Part shown: piece after piece, positions 1 through 9,796 of the stretch
How positions within the stretch are numbered: position 1 is the first letter of the stretch
Layout of the letters: the number at the start of each line of letters is the position of its first letter
DNA from: Mongoliibacter ruber
Lineage (GTDB): Bacteria; Bacteroidota; Bacteroidia; Cytophagales; Cyclobacteriaceae
Direction: 5' to 3'
Assembly: GCF_003003005.1 (NCBI RefSeq)
Contig: NZ_PVTR01000005.1
Span: 124,001-188,000 of the forward strand
DNA length: 64,000 nt
Program-made: the position numbers and the translations under genes
Notes under the pieces: generated by a model
Seen by the model: the letters and a program-made list of their open reading frames with translations, nothing else
Told to the model about the DNA's origin: nothing
Databases searched by the model: none

Positions 1-2
1 AT

Positions 3-128
3 ACGCTTTATCAACCTGAGACAATCTGCCTTAAATACCAAAAAGCTTTGGTGAAAAAGGACATTTTAGATAATTTTGACGCCTTGGTTTGTCTGGAAAT
101 AAGCGTTTACATGACCGACCAACCTTAA
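3..128 (+). CDS. possible 3' end of an unrecognised protein
   Basis: A reading frame is open from the window edge for 41 codons and stops with TAA, 59 bases before fabH. The visible tail is hydrophilic, with no motif I recognise. In many Bacteroidota plsX precedes fabH, but this tail does not look like a PlsX C-terminus. An open run of this length could also arise by chance. The spacer after it contains only a weak inverted repeat. Confidence 0.3.
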   Translation, partial: TLYQPETICLKYQKALVKKDILDNFDALVCLEISVYMTDQP

Positions 129-187
129 AACACTAAATGCCAAACATTTAGACTTACACTTTCCGTTTGGCAACAAACCACTGATTA

Positions 188-1186
188 ATGAAAAAAACAA
201 GAGCAGTAATAACGGGTGTACATGGCTGGGTACCTGAGTATGTCTTGACCAACAGAGAACTGGAAACCATGGTCGATACCAATGACGAATGGATTACCAC
301 TAGGACAGGAATTAAAGAAAGAAGAATCCTAAAAGGAGAAAACCAAGGTACCTCCGTCATCGGAATCAACGCCGTCAAAGGATTACTGGAAAAAACGAAT
401 ACCAAAGCCGAAGATATTGACTTGATCATCTGTGCGACTGTCACACCTGACATGCCATTTCCGGCTACGGCCAATATCATCGCGGATGGTGTAGGAGCCA
501 AAAATAGTTTTAGTTTTGATATTTCAGCTGCCTGCTCTGGCTTTCTGTATGCCTTGACAATGGGCAGCCAATTCATAGAAACAGGAGCGCACAAAAAAGT
601 AATCATAGTAGGAGCAGATAAAATGTCTTCTATCGTCGATTACACAGACAGGACTACCTGTATCATTTTTGGCGATGGAGGTGGTGCGGTCTTACTGGAG
701 CCTACAGAGGAAGAAGTAGGAGTTATGGATTCTCTTCTTCACGCCGACGGTTCAGGTGCACCATTTTTGCATATGAAAGCCGGAGGTAGCCGTAAACCAG
801 CGACTCCTGAGACAATTGCTGCCCGTGAGCACTATGCCTTTCAAGAAGGTTCTACTGTATTTAAGTTTGCAGTTACCAATATGGCAGAAGTCAGTGCACG
901 AATAATGGAAAAGAATAACCTAAATTCGGATGAAATTGCCTGGTTGGTTCCTCATCAGGCTAACAAGCGAATTATTGATGCAACAGCCAACAGAATGGGA
1001 GTTGGGCCTGAGAGGGTAATGCTCAATATTGAAAAATACGGAAATACTACTGCAGGTACGCTTCCATTGTGCCTGTGGGATTACGAATCACAATTGAAAA
1101 AAGGAGACAATATCATTCTCGCTGCATTTGGTGGCGGATTTACTTGGGGTTCGATTTATCTCAAGTGGGGATATGACCCAAAATAA
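188..1186 (+). CDS. fabH: 3-oxoacyl-ACP synthase III (FabH)
   Basis: This is the condensing enzyme that starts type II fatty-acid synthesis by joining an acyl-CoA primer to malonyl-ACP in the cytoplasm. At 332 residues it has normal FabH length. The thiolase-fold catalytic triad is visible: Cys116 in AACSG, His256 in PHQAN and Asn286 in YGNTTAG. The N-terminus carries the usual ITG start and the DEWI.TRTGI motif of the CoA-binding part, and the C-terminus ends in GGGFTWGS. It heads a same-strand run with efp, accB and accC, so chain initiation sits beside the malonyl-CoA supply. Nothing in the sequence argues against this assignment; whether the preferred primer is straight or branched cannot be read from the sequence. 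Confidence 0.96.
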   Translation: MKKTRAVITGVHGWVPEYVLTNRELETMVDTNDEWITTRTGIKERRILKGENQGTSVIGINAVKGLLEKTNTKAEDIDLIICATVTPDMPFPATANIIADGVGAKNSFSFDISAACSGFLYALTMGSQFIETGAHKKVIIVGADKMSSIVDYTDRTTCIIFGDGGGAVLLEPTEEEVGVMDSLLHADGSGAPFLHMKAGGSRKPATPETIAAREHYAFQEGSTVFKFAVTNMAEVSARIMEKNNLNSDEIAWLVPHQANKRIIDATANRMGVGPERVMLNIEKYGNTTAGTLPLCLWDYESQLKKGDNIILAAFGGGFTWGSIYLKWGYDPK

Positions 1187-1207
1187 GCTTAATTTAAACA
1201 GATAAAT

Positions 1208-1771
1208 ATGGCAAGTACCGCAGATTTCAAAAATGGTTTATGTCTTGAGATGAACAATGACATATATACCATAGTAGAATTCCAGCATGTTAAGCCCGGC
1301 AAAGGGGCGGCTTTTGTAAGAACAAAGCTAAAAAGTCTGAATACTGGTAAAGTGTTGGACAGAACATTCACTGCAGGTGAGAAAGTCGTCACAGCGAGGG
1401 TGGAAAAAAGACCTCATCAATTTATTTATGCTGACGACATGGGTTACCATTTTATGGATTTGGATAACTTTGAACAGATACCAATTCAGGAAAAGCTTAT
1501 AGAAAGAGCAAATCTCCTCAAAGAAGGTCAGACAGTAGACATCCTTGTACACGCTGAAACAGAGACACCTTTATCTGTGGAATTGCCTCCTTTTGTGGAA
1601 CTTATGATTACCTACACTGAACCGGGAATCAAAGGGGACACTGCCACTAACGCAATGAAACCTGCTACTTTGGAGACTGGCGCAACTGTGATGGTGCCTC
1701 TTTTTGTTGAGCAGGACATCTTGATCAAGGTGGACACAAGAGACGGCTCTTACTCCGAAAGAGTAAAATAA
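1208..1771 (+). CDS. efp: translation elongation factor P
   Basis: EF-P binds stalled ribosomes and rescues peptide-bond formation at proline runs. The 187-residue length and three-domain beta-barrel layout fit the family. The tip loop of domain I reads KPGKGAAF, placing the usual modified lysine at residue 32. The middle OB domain contains the LDRTFTAGEKV segment, and the C-terminal domain ends in DTRDGSYSERVK, typical of EF-P. It starts 21 bases after fabH stops and precedes accB, an arrangement common in bacteria. No gene for a lysine-modifying enzyme is visible nearby. Confidence 0.97.
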   Translation: MASTADFKNGLCLEMNNDIYTIVEFQHVKPGKGAAFVRTKLKSLNTGKVLDRTFTAGEKVVTARVEKRPHQFIYADDMGYHFMDLDNFEQIPIQEKLIERANLLKEGQTVDILVHAETETPLSVELPPFVELMITYTEPGIKGDTATNAMKPATLETGATVMVPLFVEQDILIKVDTRDGSYSERVK

Positions 1772-1876
1772 TTTTAATACCTGACGTGATTTGATTAAAT
1801 TACATGGTATTCCTATTTCGAATCTAACCCAAACTTTAATCCCCCCAATGGGGTGATTTTTAACTCATTCAAAATT

Positions 1877-2347
1877 ATGAAAGCAAAAGAAATACAGGAT
1901 TTAATAGATTTTATTTCAAATTCCGGTTTAGCCGAAGTTAAAATCGAAACTGACGAGTTCAAACTTTCTATCAAAAAGCATTCTGAAGCACCTGCAAGGG
2001 TCGAGACTTCAGTAGCTCCGGCTCCGCAGGCCTCCACCCCATCTTCAAACCCAGCTCCAGCTGCACCGGCGGCCCCTGCAGAAGCAAAAGATGAAAGCTC
2101 TAAATATGTGGAAGTAAAGTCTCCAATGATCGGGACATTCTACAGGACCCCGAATCCAGACTCAGATGCTTTTGTAAATGTAGGCGACACGATAAGCAAA
2201 GGACAGACAGTTTGCATTATTGAAGCAATGAAGTTATTTAATGAGATCGAATCTGAAGTTTCAGGAAAGATCGTGAAGGTATTGGTTGAAAATTCCCAGC
2301 CGGTAGAATATGATCAACCACTATTCTTAGTAGATCCAGCAGGATAA
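1877..2347 (+). CDS. accB: biotin carboxyl carrier protein of acetyl-CoA carboxylase
   Basis: AccB carries biotin between the carboxylase and transferase parts of acetyl-CoA carboxylase, which makes malonyl-CoA. I chose the ATG at 1877 ([13 protein letters not shown]), the usual AccB opening; an in-frame ATG 24 bases upstream would add an atypical leader. The 156-residue protein has an N-terminal helix, an Ala/Pro-rich flexible linker at about residues 48-72, and a C-terminal biotinyl domain with the EAMKLFN motif. The biotinylated residue is Lys119. The 105-base gap after efp has a small C4/G4 hairpin (about 1843-1856) followed by a few Ts, perhaps a weak attenuator. accC follows after 27 bases. 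Confidence 0.96.
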   Translation: MKAKEIQDLIDFISNSGLAEVKIETDEFKLSIKKHSEAPARVETSVAPAPQASTPSSNPAPAAPAAPAEAKDESSKYVEVKSPMIGTFYRTPNPDSDAFVNVGDTISKGQTVCIIEAMKLFNEIESEVSGKIVKVLVENSQPVEYDQPLFLVDPAG

Positions 2348-2374
2348 TTTTTGTTTCAACAAACCCAAATTACA

Positions 2375-3724
2375 GTGTTTAATAAAATATTAATTGCCAA
2401 CCGTGGAGAAATTGCACTAAGAGTCATCAGGACCTGCAAAGAGATGGGTATCAAAACTGTGGCTGTTTACTCTACCGCTGACAAAGACAGTTTGCATGTG
2501 CGCTTTGCAGATGAAGCGGTATGTATCGGTGCACCTCCTAGCAAGGAATCCTACTTAAACATTCCCAGGATAATTGCTGCTGCAGAAATAACAAATGCTG
2601 ACGCTATCCATCCTGGCTACGGTTTCCTTTCCGAAAATGCAGAATTTTCTAGAATCTGTGAAGAATATGGAATCAAATTCATAGGAGCGAGTCCTGACAT
2701 GATCAATAGAATGGGAGATAAGGCTACGGCTAAGGCTACCATGAAAGAGGCCGGTGTCCCAACCATACCTGGATCTGAAGGATTGCTTGAATCAATAGAA
2801 GAAGGCATCAAAATAGCTACTGAAATGGGATATCCCGTAATCCTCAAAGCTACCGCAGGCGGTGGTGGCCGAGGAATGAGGATAGTACGTGAAGAAAGTG
2901 AATTCAAAAAAGCCTGGGATGATGCCCGTCAGGAATCGGGTGCAGCTTTTGGAAATGATGGCCTTTACCTTGAAAAATTTGTAGAGGAACCACGTCATAT
3001 AGAAATTCAGATTGTAGGCGATAGCCGAGGCAAAGCATGTCATCTTTCAGAAAGAGACTGTTCTATTCAGAGAAGGCATCAAAAACTCGTAGAAGAAACT
3101 CCATCTCCTTTCATGACAGATGAATTAAGAGAGGCTATGGGAGCTGCAGCCATCAAAGGTGCTGAAGCTATAGGCTACGAAGGAGCCGGAACCATAGAGT
3201 TTTTGGTAGACAAACATAGGAATTTCTTCTTTATGGAAATGAATACCAGGATTCAGGTAGAACATCCCATTACTGAGGAAGTGACTGATTTTGATCTCAT
3301 CAAAGAACAAATAAAAGTAGCAGCTGGTGAGCCTATTTCCGGGAAAAACTATTTCCCTAAGCTTTATGCTATGGAATGTAGGATCAATGCTGAAGATCCT
3401 GCCAATGGCTTCCGCCCAAGTCCAGGAAAAATACACAACCTGCATATGCCAGGTGGCCGTGGTGTAAGGGTAGACAGCCACGTCTACGCAGGATATGTTA
3501 TCCCACCCAACTATGACTCAATGATTGCCAAACTTATCGTAAGTGGCCAATCCAGAGAAGAAGTGATCGTAAGAATGAAAAGGGCATTGGAGGAGTTTGT
3601 CATTGACGGTGTCAAAACTACCATTCCTTTCCACATAGCACTTTTGGAAGACCCAGAGTTCAAAGCTGGCAATTTCACTACCAAATTCTTGGAAACCTTC
3701 GATTTTTCGGTAATCAAAAAATAA
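2375..3724 (+). CDS. accC: biotin carboxylase subunit of acetyl-CoA carboxylase
   Basis: AccC uses ATP and bicarbonate to carboxylate the biotin on AccB. The start is taken as GTG at 2375, giving [14 protein letters not shown], the standard opening of the family; a TTG 24 bases upstream would add eight atypical residues. The 449-residue protein shows the biotin-carboxylase N-domain, the ATP-grasp glycine-rich loop [12 protein letters not shown], the [12 protein letters not shown] segment and the catalytic [10 protein letters not shown] motif. It completes the biotin half of the enzyme; the carboxyltransferase genes accA and accD are not in the window. A strong terminator follows directly. Confidence 0.97.
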   Translation: MFNKILIANRGEIALRVIRTCKEMGIKTVAVYSTADKDSLHVRFADEAVCIGAPPSKESYLNIPRIIAAAEITNADAIHPGYGFLSENAEFSRICEEYGIKFIGASPDMINRMGDKATAKATMKEAGVPTIPGSEGLLESIEEGIKIATEMGYPVILKATAGGGGRGMRIVREESEFKKAWDDARQESGAAFGNDGLYLEKFVEEPRHIEIQIVGDSRGKACHLSERDCSIQRRHQKLVEETPSPFMTDELREAMGAAAIKGAEAIGYEGAGTIEFLVDKHRNFFFMEMNTRIQVEHPITEEVTDFDLIKEQIKVAAGEPISGKNYFPKLYAMECRINAEDPANGFRPSPGKIHNLHMPGGRGVRVDSHVYAGYVIPPNYDSMIAKLIVSGQSREEVIVRMKRALEEFVIDGVKTTIPFHIALLEDPEFKAGNFTTKFLETFDFSVIKK

Positions 3725-3744
3725 TATATCAGCAACACGCTTAC

Positions 3745-3777
3745 AAAGCCGGCCAATTTGGTCGGCTTTCTTTTTTT
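3745..3777 (+). terminator. intrinsic terminator of the fabH-accC run
   Basis: A 10-bp stem (3745-3754 paired with 3760-3769, one G-T wobble) with a 5-base loop is followed by a C and seven Ts. It starts about 20 bases after the accC stop. A potential upstream TTG start for the next gene lies inside this hairpin, which argues against using that start. Confidence 0.9.
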
Positions 3778-3846
3778 CAATACTTTATTTGCCTCTTTTG
3801 ATATTTATTTGGATGGTTTTGTCATCTCTACTTTTTTTCACGAAAT

Positions 3847-3854
3847 TACTTTTG
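3847..3854 (+). promoter_or_regulatory. candidate -7 box for the cytochrome/DUF1501 operon
   Basis: TACTTTTG fits the Bacteroidota -7 consensus TAnnTTTG and lies about 26 bases before the GTG chosen as start of the next gene. No good -33 TTTG at normal spacing is seen, so this is only a candidate. Confidence 0.35.
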
Positions 3855-3880
3855 ACAATAAGCCCCTTACCAGAATAATC

Positions 3881-6190
3881 GTGAAATCGCAAACTTTCCT
3901 ATATGCTCCGTTTTTGTTTCTATTGCTATTTTCTTGTAATGAGAAAAAAAGCCAAAGCAATATACTTGACAGCAATGATCAGGTAAGCTATAATTTCCAT
4001 ATAAGACCTATTCTCTCTGATAAATGCTTTGCATGTCATGGCCCTGATGCCAATAAAAGAGAAGCTGGCCTCAGATTGGACATGGCAGAATCAGCCTACG
4101 CAGCATTGAGAGAAAACCCGGGCAGGCATGGCATTGTCCCCAATGATCCGGACGCCTCGGAGGTATATATAAGGCTGACCTCTGAAGATCCAGGTGAACA
4201 AATGCCCCCACCAGAGTCCAACCTTTCTCTCAGCAATGAAGAAATTGAAATTATCAGGAAATGGATCAGTCAAGGCGCCGAATATGAGCCCCATTGGGCT
4301 TTTGTAAAACCACAAAAACATCCTTTGCCAAAGGTCCAAAATCAAAGTTGGCCAATTAATGACATAGACTACTTTGTCCTCCAAAGAATGGAAGCTGAAG
4401 GTTTGGCTCCCAATCCAGAAGCAGACAAAAACACACTTATCAAAAGAATAAGTCTGGACCTCACGGGACTTCCTCCACAACCTGAGTGGATAGCCGCTTT
4501 CGAAAATGACCAATCTGAAGATGCTTACTTAAAAGCACTGGACAAACTATTTGCACAAGAAGCATTCGGGGAAAAATTAGGTGCTTTGTGGATGGACATT
4601 TCCAGGTATTCGGATTCTTATGGCTATCAAGACGACAATATACGGACACAATGGCCTTATAGGGATTGGGTTATTCATGCATTTAATACCAACCTTCCAT
4701 ATGATGAATTTATCACTTGGCAGCTTGCAGGGGACTTGTTACCCGCCAATAACAAAGAACATATTCTGGCTACTGCATTCAATAGGAACCATAAATACAC
4801 CGAAGAAGGCGGGGTCATTGAAGAAGAGTACCGGGTGGAATATGTATTGGACAAAACCAACACTTTTAGCAAAGGGATCATAGGGATCACCATGGAATGT
4901 GCACAGTGTCATGACCACAAGTACGACCCTATTTCCCAAAAAGAATATTTCGAACTATTCGCCTTTTTCAACAACACACCCGAAAAAGGTTACGAGGGAG
5001 ATGTAATGCAATCCAAACCGGCAAAAACACCTATCCTATGGATTGATAAAGAGGATACTTCGGAGCTTTTAAAATTTATCAATCAGCGGGATTCCAGCAG
5101 GCTTATGGTATCGGTAATGGAGGAACTTGACAGCTTAAGGCCGACATATATCTTGGATAGAGGGCTTTATGACGCTCCTACAAGTCAGGTTTTCCCATCA
5201 ACCCCGATGTCCGTTTTGGAATTTGGTACAAACTATCCCAAAAACCGTCTAGGCCTTGCACAATGGACTGTTTCCAAAGAAAATCCGCTCACCGCACGGG
5301 TATTTGTCAACCTTATTTGGCAAGAAATCTTTGGTCAGGGAATAGTCAAGTCTACTGGAGACTTTGGCATGCAGGGCGATCTCCCTTCTCATCCTGAGCT
5401 CCTCGATTGGTTGGCCGTCGACTTTATGGGAAATGGCTGGGATATCAAGCGGCTGTTGAAACAGATTCTCAGTTCAGCCACCTACAAGCAATCTTCCTTT
5501 GTCGACCGTAAAGCGCTAGAAAAAGACCCTGAAAATATTTTCCTTTCCCGCTATCCAAGATTGAGATTGCCTGCTGAAAACGTAAGAGACCTTGTGCTCG
5601 CAAGTTCTGGCTTGCTTGTAACTGAAATAGGTGGGCCTAGTGTCAAGCCTTACCAACCAAAGGGACTATGGGAAGCTTCGACATCCGGTCGGGGTGAACT
5701 CAAAACTTATGTGCAGGATACCGGAGACAAGCTTTACCGTAGAGGCCTTTATACATTTATCAAGCTCACCTCTCCTCCTCCTATGCCCATTATTTTTGAT
5801 GGTTCAAACAGAGATCAATGTGAAGTCAACAGGGGAAGGACAAATACACCCCTACAGGCATTGGTCATGCTCAATGACCCAATGGTGCTGGAAGCTGCAA
5901 GCAACCTGGCATTGACTATTTCAAAAAAACACGAAGACCCAAGTGAAGCGCTGAGGGAAGCATTTGTCAGGATCCTCAGTAGGAACCCAAAAAATGAAGA
6001 GCTTAAAGTATTGGAACACTATCTCAAAGAAGAGAAAGAGCGATTTACCAGCAATATGGATCAGGCTTACAGCCTTGTGCAGGTAGGCAATTATCCCCCC
6101 AAAAAAGAAGAAATCAATCCGGATGTGGCGGCAATGATGCAAGTCATCACCATGTTGTACAACCTAGAGGAAACAATAACAAAGATTTGA
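3881..6190 (+). CDS. PSCyt1-DUF1549-DUF1553 lipoprotein (Planctomycetes-type cytochrome protein)
   Basis: A large envelope protein predicted to bind c-type heme. I chose GTG at 3881 because it opens a clean lipoprotein signal with its lipobox cysteine at residue 19; the frame extends upstream to a TTG inside the preceding terminator. Domains in order (769-residue numbering): PSCyt1 cytochrome domain with CFACH at about 49-53, followed by the GLRLD motif; DUF1549 at about 150-370, containing a second heme-type motif CAQCH at 340-344; DUF1553 at about 460-720, with ENPLTARVFVN and RLPAENVRD. Two CXXCH motifs allow a diheme protein anchored on the periplasmic or outer face. The stop is 1 base from the DUF1501 gene. 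This pair is typical of Planctomycetes and Verrucomicrobia and also occurs in Bacteroidota; its substrate is not known to me. Confidence 0.88.
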   Translation: MKSQTFLYAPFLFLLLFSCNEKKSQSNILDSNDQVSYNFHIRPILSDKCFACHGPDANKREAGLRLDMAESAYAALRENPGRHGIVPNDPDASEVYIRLTSEDPGEQMPPPESNLSLSNEEIEIIRKWISQGAEYEPHWAFVKPQKHPLPKVQNQSWPINDIDYFVLQRMEAEGLAPNPEADKNTLIKRISLDLTGLPPQPEWIAAFENDQSEDAYLKALDKLFAQEAFGEKLGALWMDISRYSDSYGYQDDNIRTQWPYRDWVIHAFNTNLPYDEFITWQLAGDLLPANNKEHILATAFNRNHKYTEEGGVIEEEYRVEYVLDKTNTFSKGIIGITMECAQCHDHKYDPISQKEYFELFAFFNNTPEKGYEGDVMQSKPAKTPILWIDKEDTSELLKFINQRDSSRLMVSVMEELDSLRPTYILDRGLYDAPTSQVFPSTPMSVLEFGTNYPKNRLGLAQWTVSKENPLTARVFVNLIWQEIFGQGIVKSTGDFGMQGDLPSHPELLDWLAVDFMGNGWDIKRLLKQILSSATYKQSSFVDRKALEKDPENIFLSRYPRLRLPAENVRDLVLASSGLLVTEIGGPSVKPYQPKGLWEASTSGRGELKTYVQDTGDKLYRRGLYTFIKLTSPPPMPIIFDGSNRDQCEVNRGRTNTPLQALVMLNDPMVLEAASNLALTISKKHEDPSEALREAFVRILSRNPKNEELKVLEHYLKEEKERFTSNMDQAYSLVQVGNYPPKKEEINPDVAAMMQVITMLYNLEETITKI

Positions 6191-6191
6191 G

Positions 6192-7643
6192 ATGGAAAAA
6201 GAGCAGCTGGAACATGGTTTGAACCACAACAGAAGGAAATTCTTAGGGAAACTCAGTCTCGGAATTGGTAGCCTTGCATTGGGTAGCTTGCTGATTCCTG
6301 ACCTCTTCAACAGGAAAAGCGCAGAAGAAGAACTTTTTGATGCTCTCCCCCACTTTGCTCCTAAAGCTAAAAGAGTCATCTACTTGTTTCAAAATGGAGC
6401 ACCTTCCCAATTGGAGTCTTTTGACTACAAGCCCTTGCTCAATAAGCAAATGGGGCAAGAGTTGCCTGAATCTATCCGGATGGGGCAAAGGCTGACAGGA
6501 ATGACTTCCGGTCAGAGCTCTTTTCCATTGGTGGGCTCATATTTTGGCTTTCAGCAATACGGTGAAGCAAGGGCCTGGGTATCCGATTTGTTTCCCCATA
6601 CTTCCAAAATTGTAGATGACATCTGCATTATCAAATCCATGCATACAGAAGCCATCAACCACGATCCGGCGCTTACATTTTTCCAAACAGGCGCCCAGGT
6701 AGGCAATCGCCCCAGCATGGGAGCATGGCTGAGTTATGGATTAGGCAGTGAAAATAGCAACCTCCCAGCTTTTTGTGTCTTGCTGAGCAGAGGCAAAGGA
6801 AATGGACAGGGTGTATATTCCAAACTCTGGACAAATGGCTTTTTGGATTCCATACATCAAGGCGTTCAATTCTCAGCAAGTGAAGACCCTGTGCTTTACC
6901 TTGGAGACCCTGTCGGGATGAGCAGAGCTGACAGGCGTAAAATGCTCGACAAGCTTGCCACCCTCAATCAAATGAGCTTTGAGTCTTATGGTGACCCCGA
7001 AATCCAGGCTAAAATACAGCAATATGAAATGGCCTTTCGCATGCAGACAGCTGTACCGGAAGTAACCGATATATCCAAAGAACCCGACAGTATCATCAAA
7101 ATGTACGGCCCTGATTGCCTTGTACCGGGTACCTATGCCGCCAATTGCCTCTTAGCTAGAAAACTTTCTGAAAATGGAGTCCGTTTTGTCCAGCTTTATC
7201 ATCAAGGATGGGACCAACATGACAACCTTCCTAGTGAGATGAAAGGACAAGCCAAAGACGTAGACCAAGCTTCTGCTGCTTTGATTCAAGACCTCAAACA
7301 AAGAGGCCTTTTAGATGAAACTTTGGTCGTATGGGGTGGTGAGTTTGGGAGGACAAATTACTGCCAAGGCAAAATCCAGGCTGACAATTACGGACGTGAC
7401 CACCATCCACGTGCATTTTCAGTATGGATGGCTGGCGGCGGAGTCAAATCAGGAATGGTCTATGGCGAGACTGATGAATTTGGATACAATATCGTAGACA
7501 AACCCGTTCATGTCCATGATTTTCAAGCTACTATTCTACACCTTATGGGTATCAATCATGAAAAACTTACCTACAAGCACCTAGGTAGAAGATACCGTCT
7601 GACTGATGTAAGTGGGAAAATCGTTAAAGATATCTTGGTTTAA
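6192..7643 (+). CDS. DUF1501 alkaline-phosphatase-fold protein, Tat-type leader
   Basis: DUF1501 proteins belong to the alkaline phosphatase/sulfatase fold group; their reaction is not established as far as I know. The 483-residue protein opens with a twin-arginine leader (NRRKFLGK at residues 13-20, then a Gly/Leu-rich hydrophobic stretch), so export folded by the Tat pathway is likely. Conserved metal-site-like motifs appear in order: HQGWDQHDN, GGEFGRT, GRDHHPRAF and VHVHDFQATILH, which together supply the Asp and His ligands expected of this fold. It starts 1 base after the PSCyt1/DUF1553 gene and 15 bases before the next, so translational coupling is likely. Family known, function inferred only as a secreted metal-dependent enzyme. 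Confidence 0.9.
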   Translation: MEKEQLEHGLNHNRRKFLGKLSLGIGSLALGSLLIPDLFNRKSAEEELFDALPHFAPKAKRVIYLFQNGAPSQLESFDYKPLLNKQMGQELPESIRMGQRLTGMTSGQSSFPLVGSYFGFQQYGEARAWVSDLFPHTSKIVDDICIIKSMHTEAINHDPALTFFQTGAQVGNRPSMGAWLSYGLGSENSNLPAFCVLLSRGKGNGQGVYSKLWTNGFLDSIHQGVQFSASEDPVLYLGDPVGMSRADRRKMLDKLATLNQMSFESYGDPEIQAKIQQYEMAFRMQTAVPEVTDISKEPDSIIKMYGPDCLVPGTYAANCLLARKLSENGVRFVQLYHQGWDQHDNLPSEMKGQAKDVDQASAALIQDLKQRGLLDETLVVWGGEFGRTNYCQGKIQADNYGRDHHPRAFSVWMAGGGVKSGMVYGETDEFGYNIVDKPVHVHDFQATILHLMGINHEKLTYKHLGRRYRLTDVSGKIVKDILV

Positions 7644-7658
7644 TTTTCCTTTTGCTGT

Positions 7659-9794
7659 ATGTCAATTCAAGCACGTTTTTTTTACGCATTGGAATACCTT
7701 CTGATCATCATGCACAGCATGGTAATTGTCTTAATTTTAGGACAAAATCGCTTGATTTTCCCGCCTATTTTGGAAATACTGGGGAGAATGCATCCGCTTT
7801 TGCTACACTTTCCAATAGTACTCTTGATACTCGCAGCCTTGATTCATTGGTTAGGGAAACACAAAATTGATCCGAATATCAGAGATCATTTTTTATTGAC
7901 CTCAGTGCTACTGACTGGTTTGACAGTTATTGCAGGTTTCTTACTCAGCTCAGAATCGGGCTATAATTATGAAAACATAAAATGGCATCAATGGACAGCA
8001 GTTGCTTTATTCTGGTTATCCTCGGTTTGGTATTGGTTTTACCAGAAAAACAGCCTCATTGTACACAAACTCCTCCCTTTAGCAATATTGGCACTTGTCA
8101 TCATCACCGGTCACCTGGGAGCGACAATCACACATGGCAAGGATTTTTTACTAGAACCTTTGACAAGTAAAAAATCAGAAGTAATCAGTATGGAAGATGC
8201 CCTGGCTTTTGACCATGTGATCAAACCCATATTAGAGCAAAAATGTATCAGTTGCCACAAAGCCTCCAAACAAAAAGGTGAGCTCAGACTCGATGAGGCC
8301 CAATACATATTGGCTGGAGGAAAAACGGGTTTAAGTATCTCAGCTGATCAGCCAGAAGAGAGTCTGCTCATCAAAAGAATCCATCTGCCATTGGATGATG
8401 AGGAACATATGCCTCCTAAAGAAAAGGCCCAATTGAATGAGGAGGAAATAGAATTGATTACGGCTTGGATTATGGAGTCCGCGCATTTTGATAAAAAAAT
8501 CCTGGCATACGAACAAAGCAGTGTATTTGCCAATCTGGCAAAAACCAGGATCGAAAAAAACAGCTTCTTACAGTATGACTTCCCACCGGCGGCCGCCAAA
8601 ACGATCCAAGAACTCAACACAGATTACAGATTGATAAGGTCGCTGACACCATCATCTCCGGCCCTTGAAGTTAGATTCTTTGGTAAAAATGAGTTTGACT
8701 CCAAAAAACTCGAGGAATTGGGTAAAATCCAAAAACAGATTGTATCGCTAAACCTCAGCAACATGAACCTTCAGGAAGGTGACCTCATTAGAATTTCTAA
8801 ATTCGAAAATTTAGAATACCTCAATCTGAACTTCACAAATATTAATGGGGAAAACTTTGGAGAGTTGAAAGAATTGAAAAGTTTGAAGCAGATCGCGCTG
8901 AGCGGCAACCCGCTTTCAGAAGAGTCATTCAAAATGCTTTCTGATATTCCTATACTCCAAACAGTTTACTTGTGGAATACTGGTTTAAGCGATGAAATAA
9001 TAAAAAAATTTCAGAATCAAAACCCAAACTTAAAACTGATTGTTGGTTTTCAGGATGACGGTGTGGCAATCACCCTGAATCAGCCTTTTATAGAATACGA
9101 TAGCATTATTTTTAGAGATTCTCAACTGATCCGTCTCAAACACCCAATCGGCTCGACAAACATTTATTACACCTTAGATGGATCAGAGCCAGACAGCCTC
9201 AAGAGCTTGCTATACAAAGAGCCATTTACGCTTGAAAAAAGTAGTACTATCAAAGCAAAGGCATTTGCCAAAGGTTGGATAGGGAGTGCTAACAGTCAGG
9301 CGGTTCTATTTAAAGCAGGCAGGCAGCCAAATAAATTTAACCTGACCTATGAACCAAATGCAAAGTACAGTGGAAATGGAGCTGTCAGCTTATTTGATCT
9401 TATAAAAGGAGATGAAGACTTTGCCTCAGGCAAATGGCTGGGGTTCCAGGAAAATCCATTTGAGATCACCATGGAGTTTGAGAACCAAGACACACTTCAG
9501 GATATCTCCCTAAGCATCCTGTCAGATGAGGGATCACATATTTTTCTTCCTGCAAAAATTGAAGCATGGCAAAAAGCTCGAAACGGTAATTGGGTAAAGA
9601 TCTATGAAGGAACACCTGAACAACCTCAGCAAAACATGGGGAAAAGGTATCACCTTGAAGAAATAAAGGTGAACCAGGAAATTCCCAGTGAAAACATTAA
9701 GATCAAACTAAGCCCCGTTGCTTCTTTACCTTCTTGGCACCCCTCAAGAGGAAGCAAAGGCTGGGTATTCGTGGATGAAATTTTAATCAACTGA
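7659..9794 (+). CDS. membrane c-type cytochrome protein with LRR-like and chitobiase C-terminal-like domains
   Basis: A 711-residue mosaic. Residues about 15-165 hold several membrane segments with the MHPLLLHFPIV motif of DUF2231-like membrane domains. A PSCyt1-type cytochrome domain follows, with CISCH at 196-200 and the HMPP motif near 250. Residues about 355-460 resemble short leucine-rich repeats (LVSLNLSNMNL, LEYLNLNFTNI). A segment at about 500-555 (YYTLDGSEPDS) matches the C-terminal domain type of chitobiases, and the last 140 residues look like a beta-rich discoidin-like module. It probably passes electrons between the preceding lipoprotein and the membrane while a long outside arm contacts carbohydrate; this is inference. 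It ends 2 bases before the SIS gene. Confidence 0.82.
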   Translation: MSIQARFFYALEYLLIIMHSMVIVLILGQNRLIFPPILEILGRMHPLLLHFPIVLLILAALIHWLGKHKIDPNIRDHFLLTSVLLTGLTVIAGFLLSSESGYNYENIKWHQWTAVALFWLSSVWYWFYQKNSLIVHKLLPLAILALVIITGHLGATITHGKDFLLEPLTSKKSEVISMEDALAFDHVIKPILEQKCISCHKASKQKGELRLDEAQYILAGGKTGLSISADQPEESLLIKRIHLPLDDEEHMPPKEKAQLNEEEIELITAWIMESAHFDKKILAYEQSSVFANLAKTRIEKNSFLQYDFPPAAAKTIQELNTDYRLIRSLTPSSPALEVRFFGKNEFDSKKLEELGKIQKQIVSLNLSNMNLQEGDLIRISKFENLEYLNLNFTNINGENFGELKELKSLKQIALSGNPLSEESFKMLSDIPILQTVYLWNTGLSDEIIKKFQNQNPNLKLIVGFQDDGVAITLNQPFIEYDSIIFRDSQLIRLKHPIGSTNIYYTLDGSEPDSLKSLLYKEPFTLEKSSTIKAKAFAKGWIGSANSQAVLFKAGRQPNKFNLTYEPNAKYSGNGAVSLFDLIKGDEDFASGKWLGFQENPFEITMEFENQDTLQDISLSILSDEGSHIFLPAKIEAWQKARNGNWVKIYEGTPEQPQQNMGKRYHLEEIKVNQEIPSENIKIKLSPVASLPSWHPSRGSKGWVFVDEILIN

Positions 9795-9796
9795 AA

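Noticed and set aside
154-606. Minus-strand open frame of 150 codons over fabH
   Set aside because: It is antisense to a gene with a complete catalytic triad and shows no family motif.
3758-3880. 41-codon N-terminal extension of the PSCyt1 protein from a TTG start
   Set aside because: The TTG lies in the loop of the accC terminator, and a proper lipoprotein signal starts at GTG 3881.
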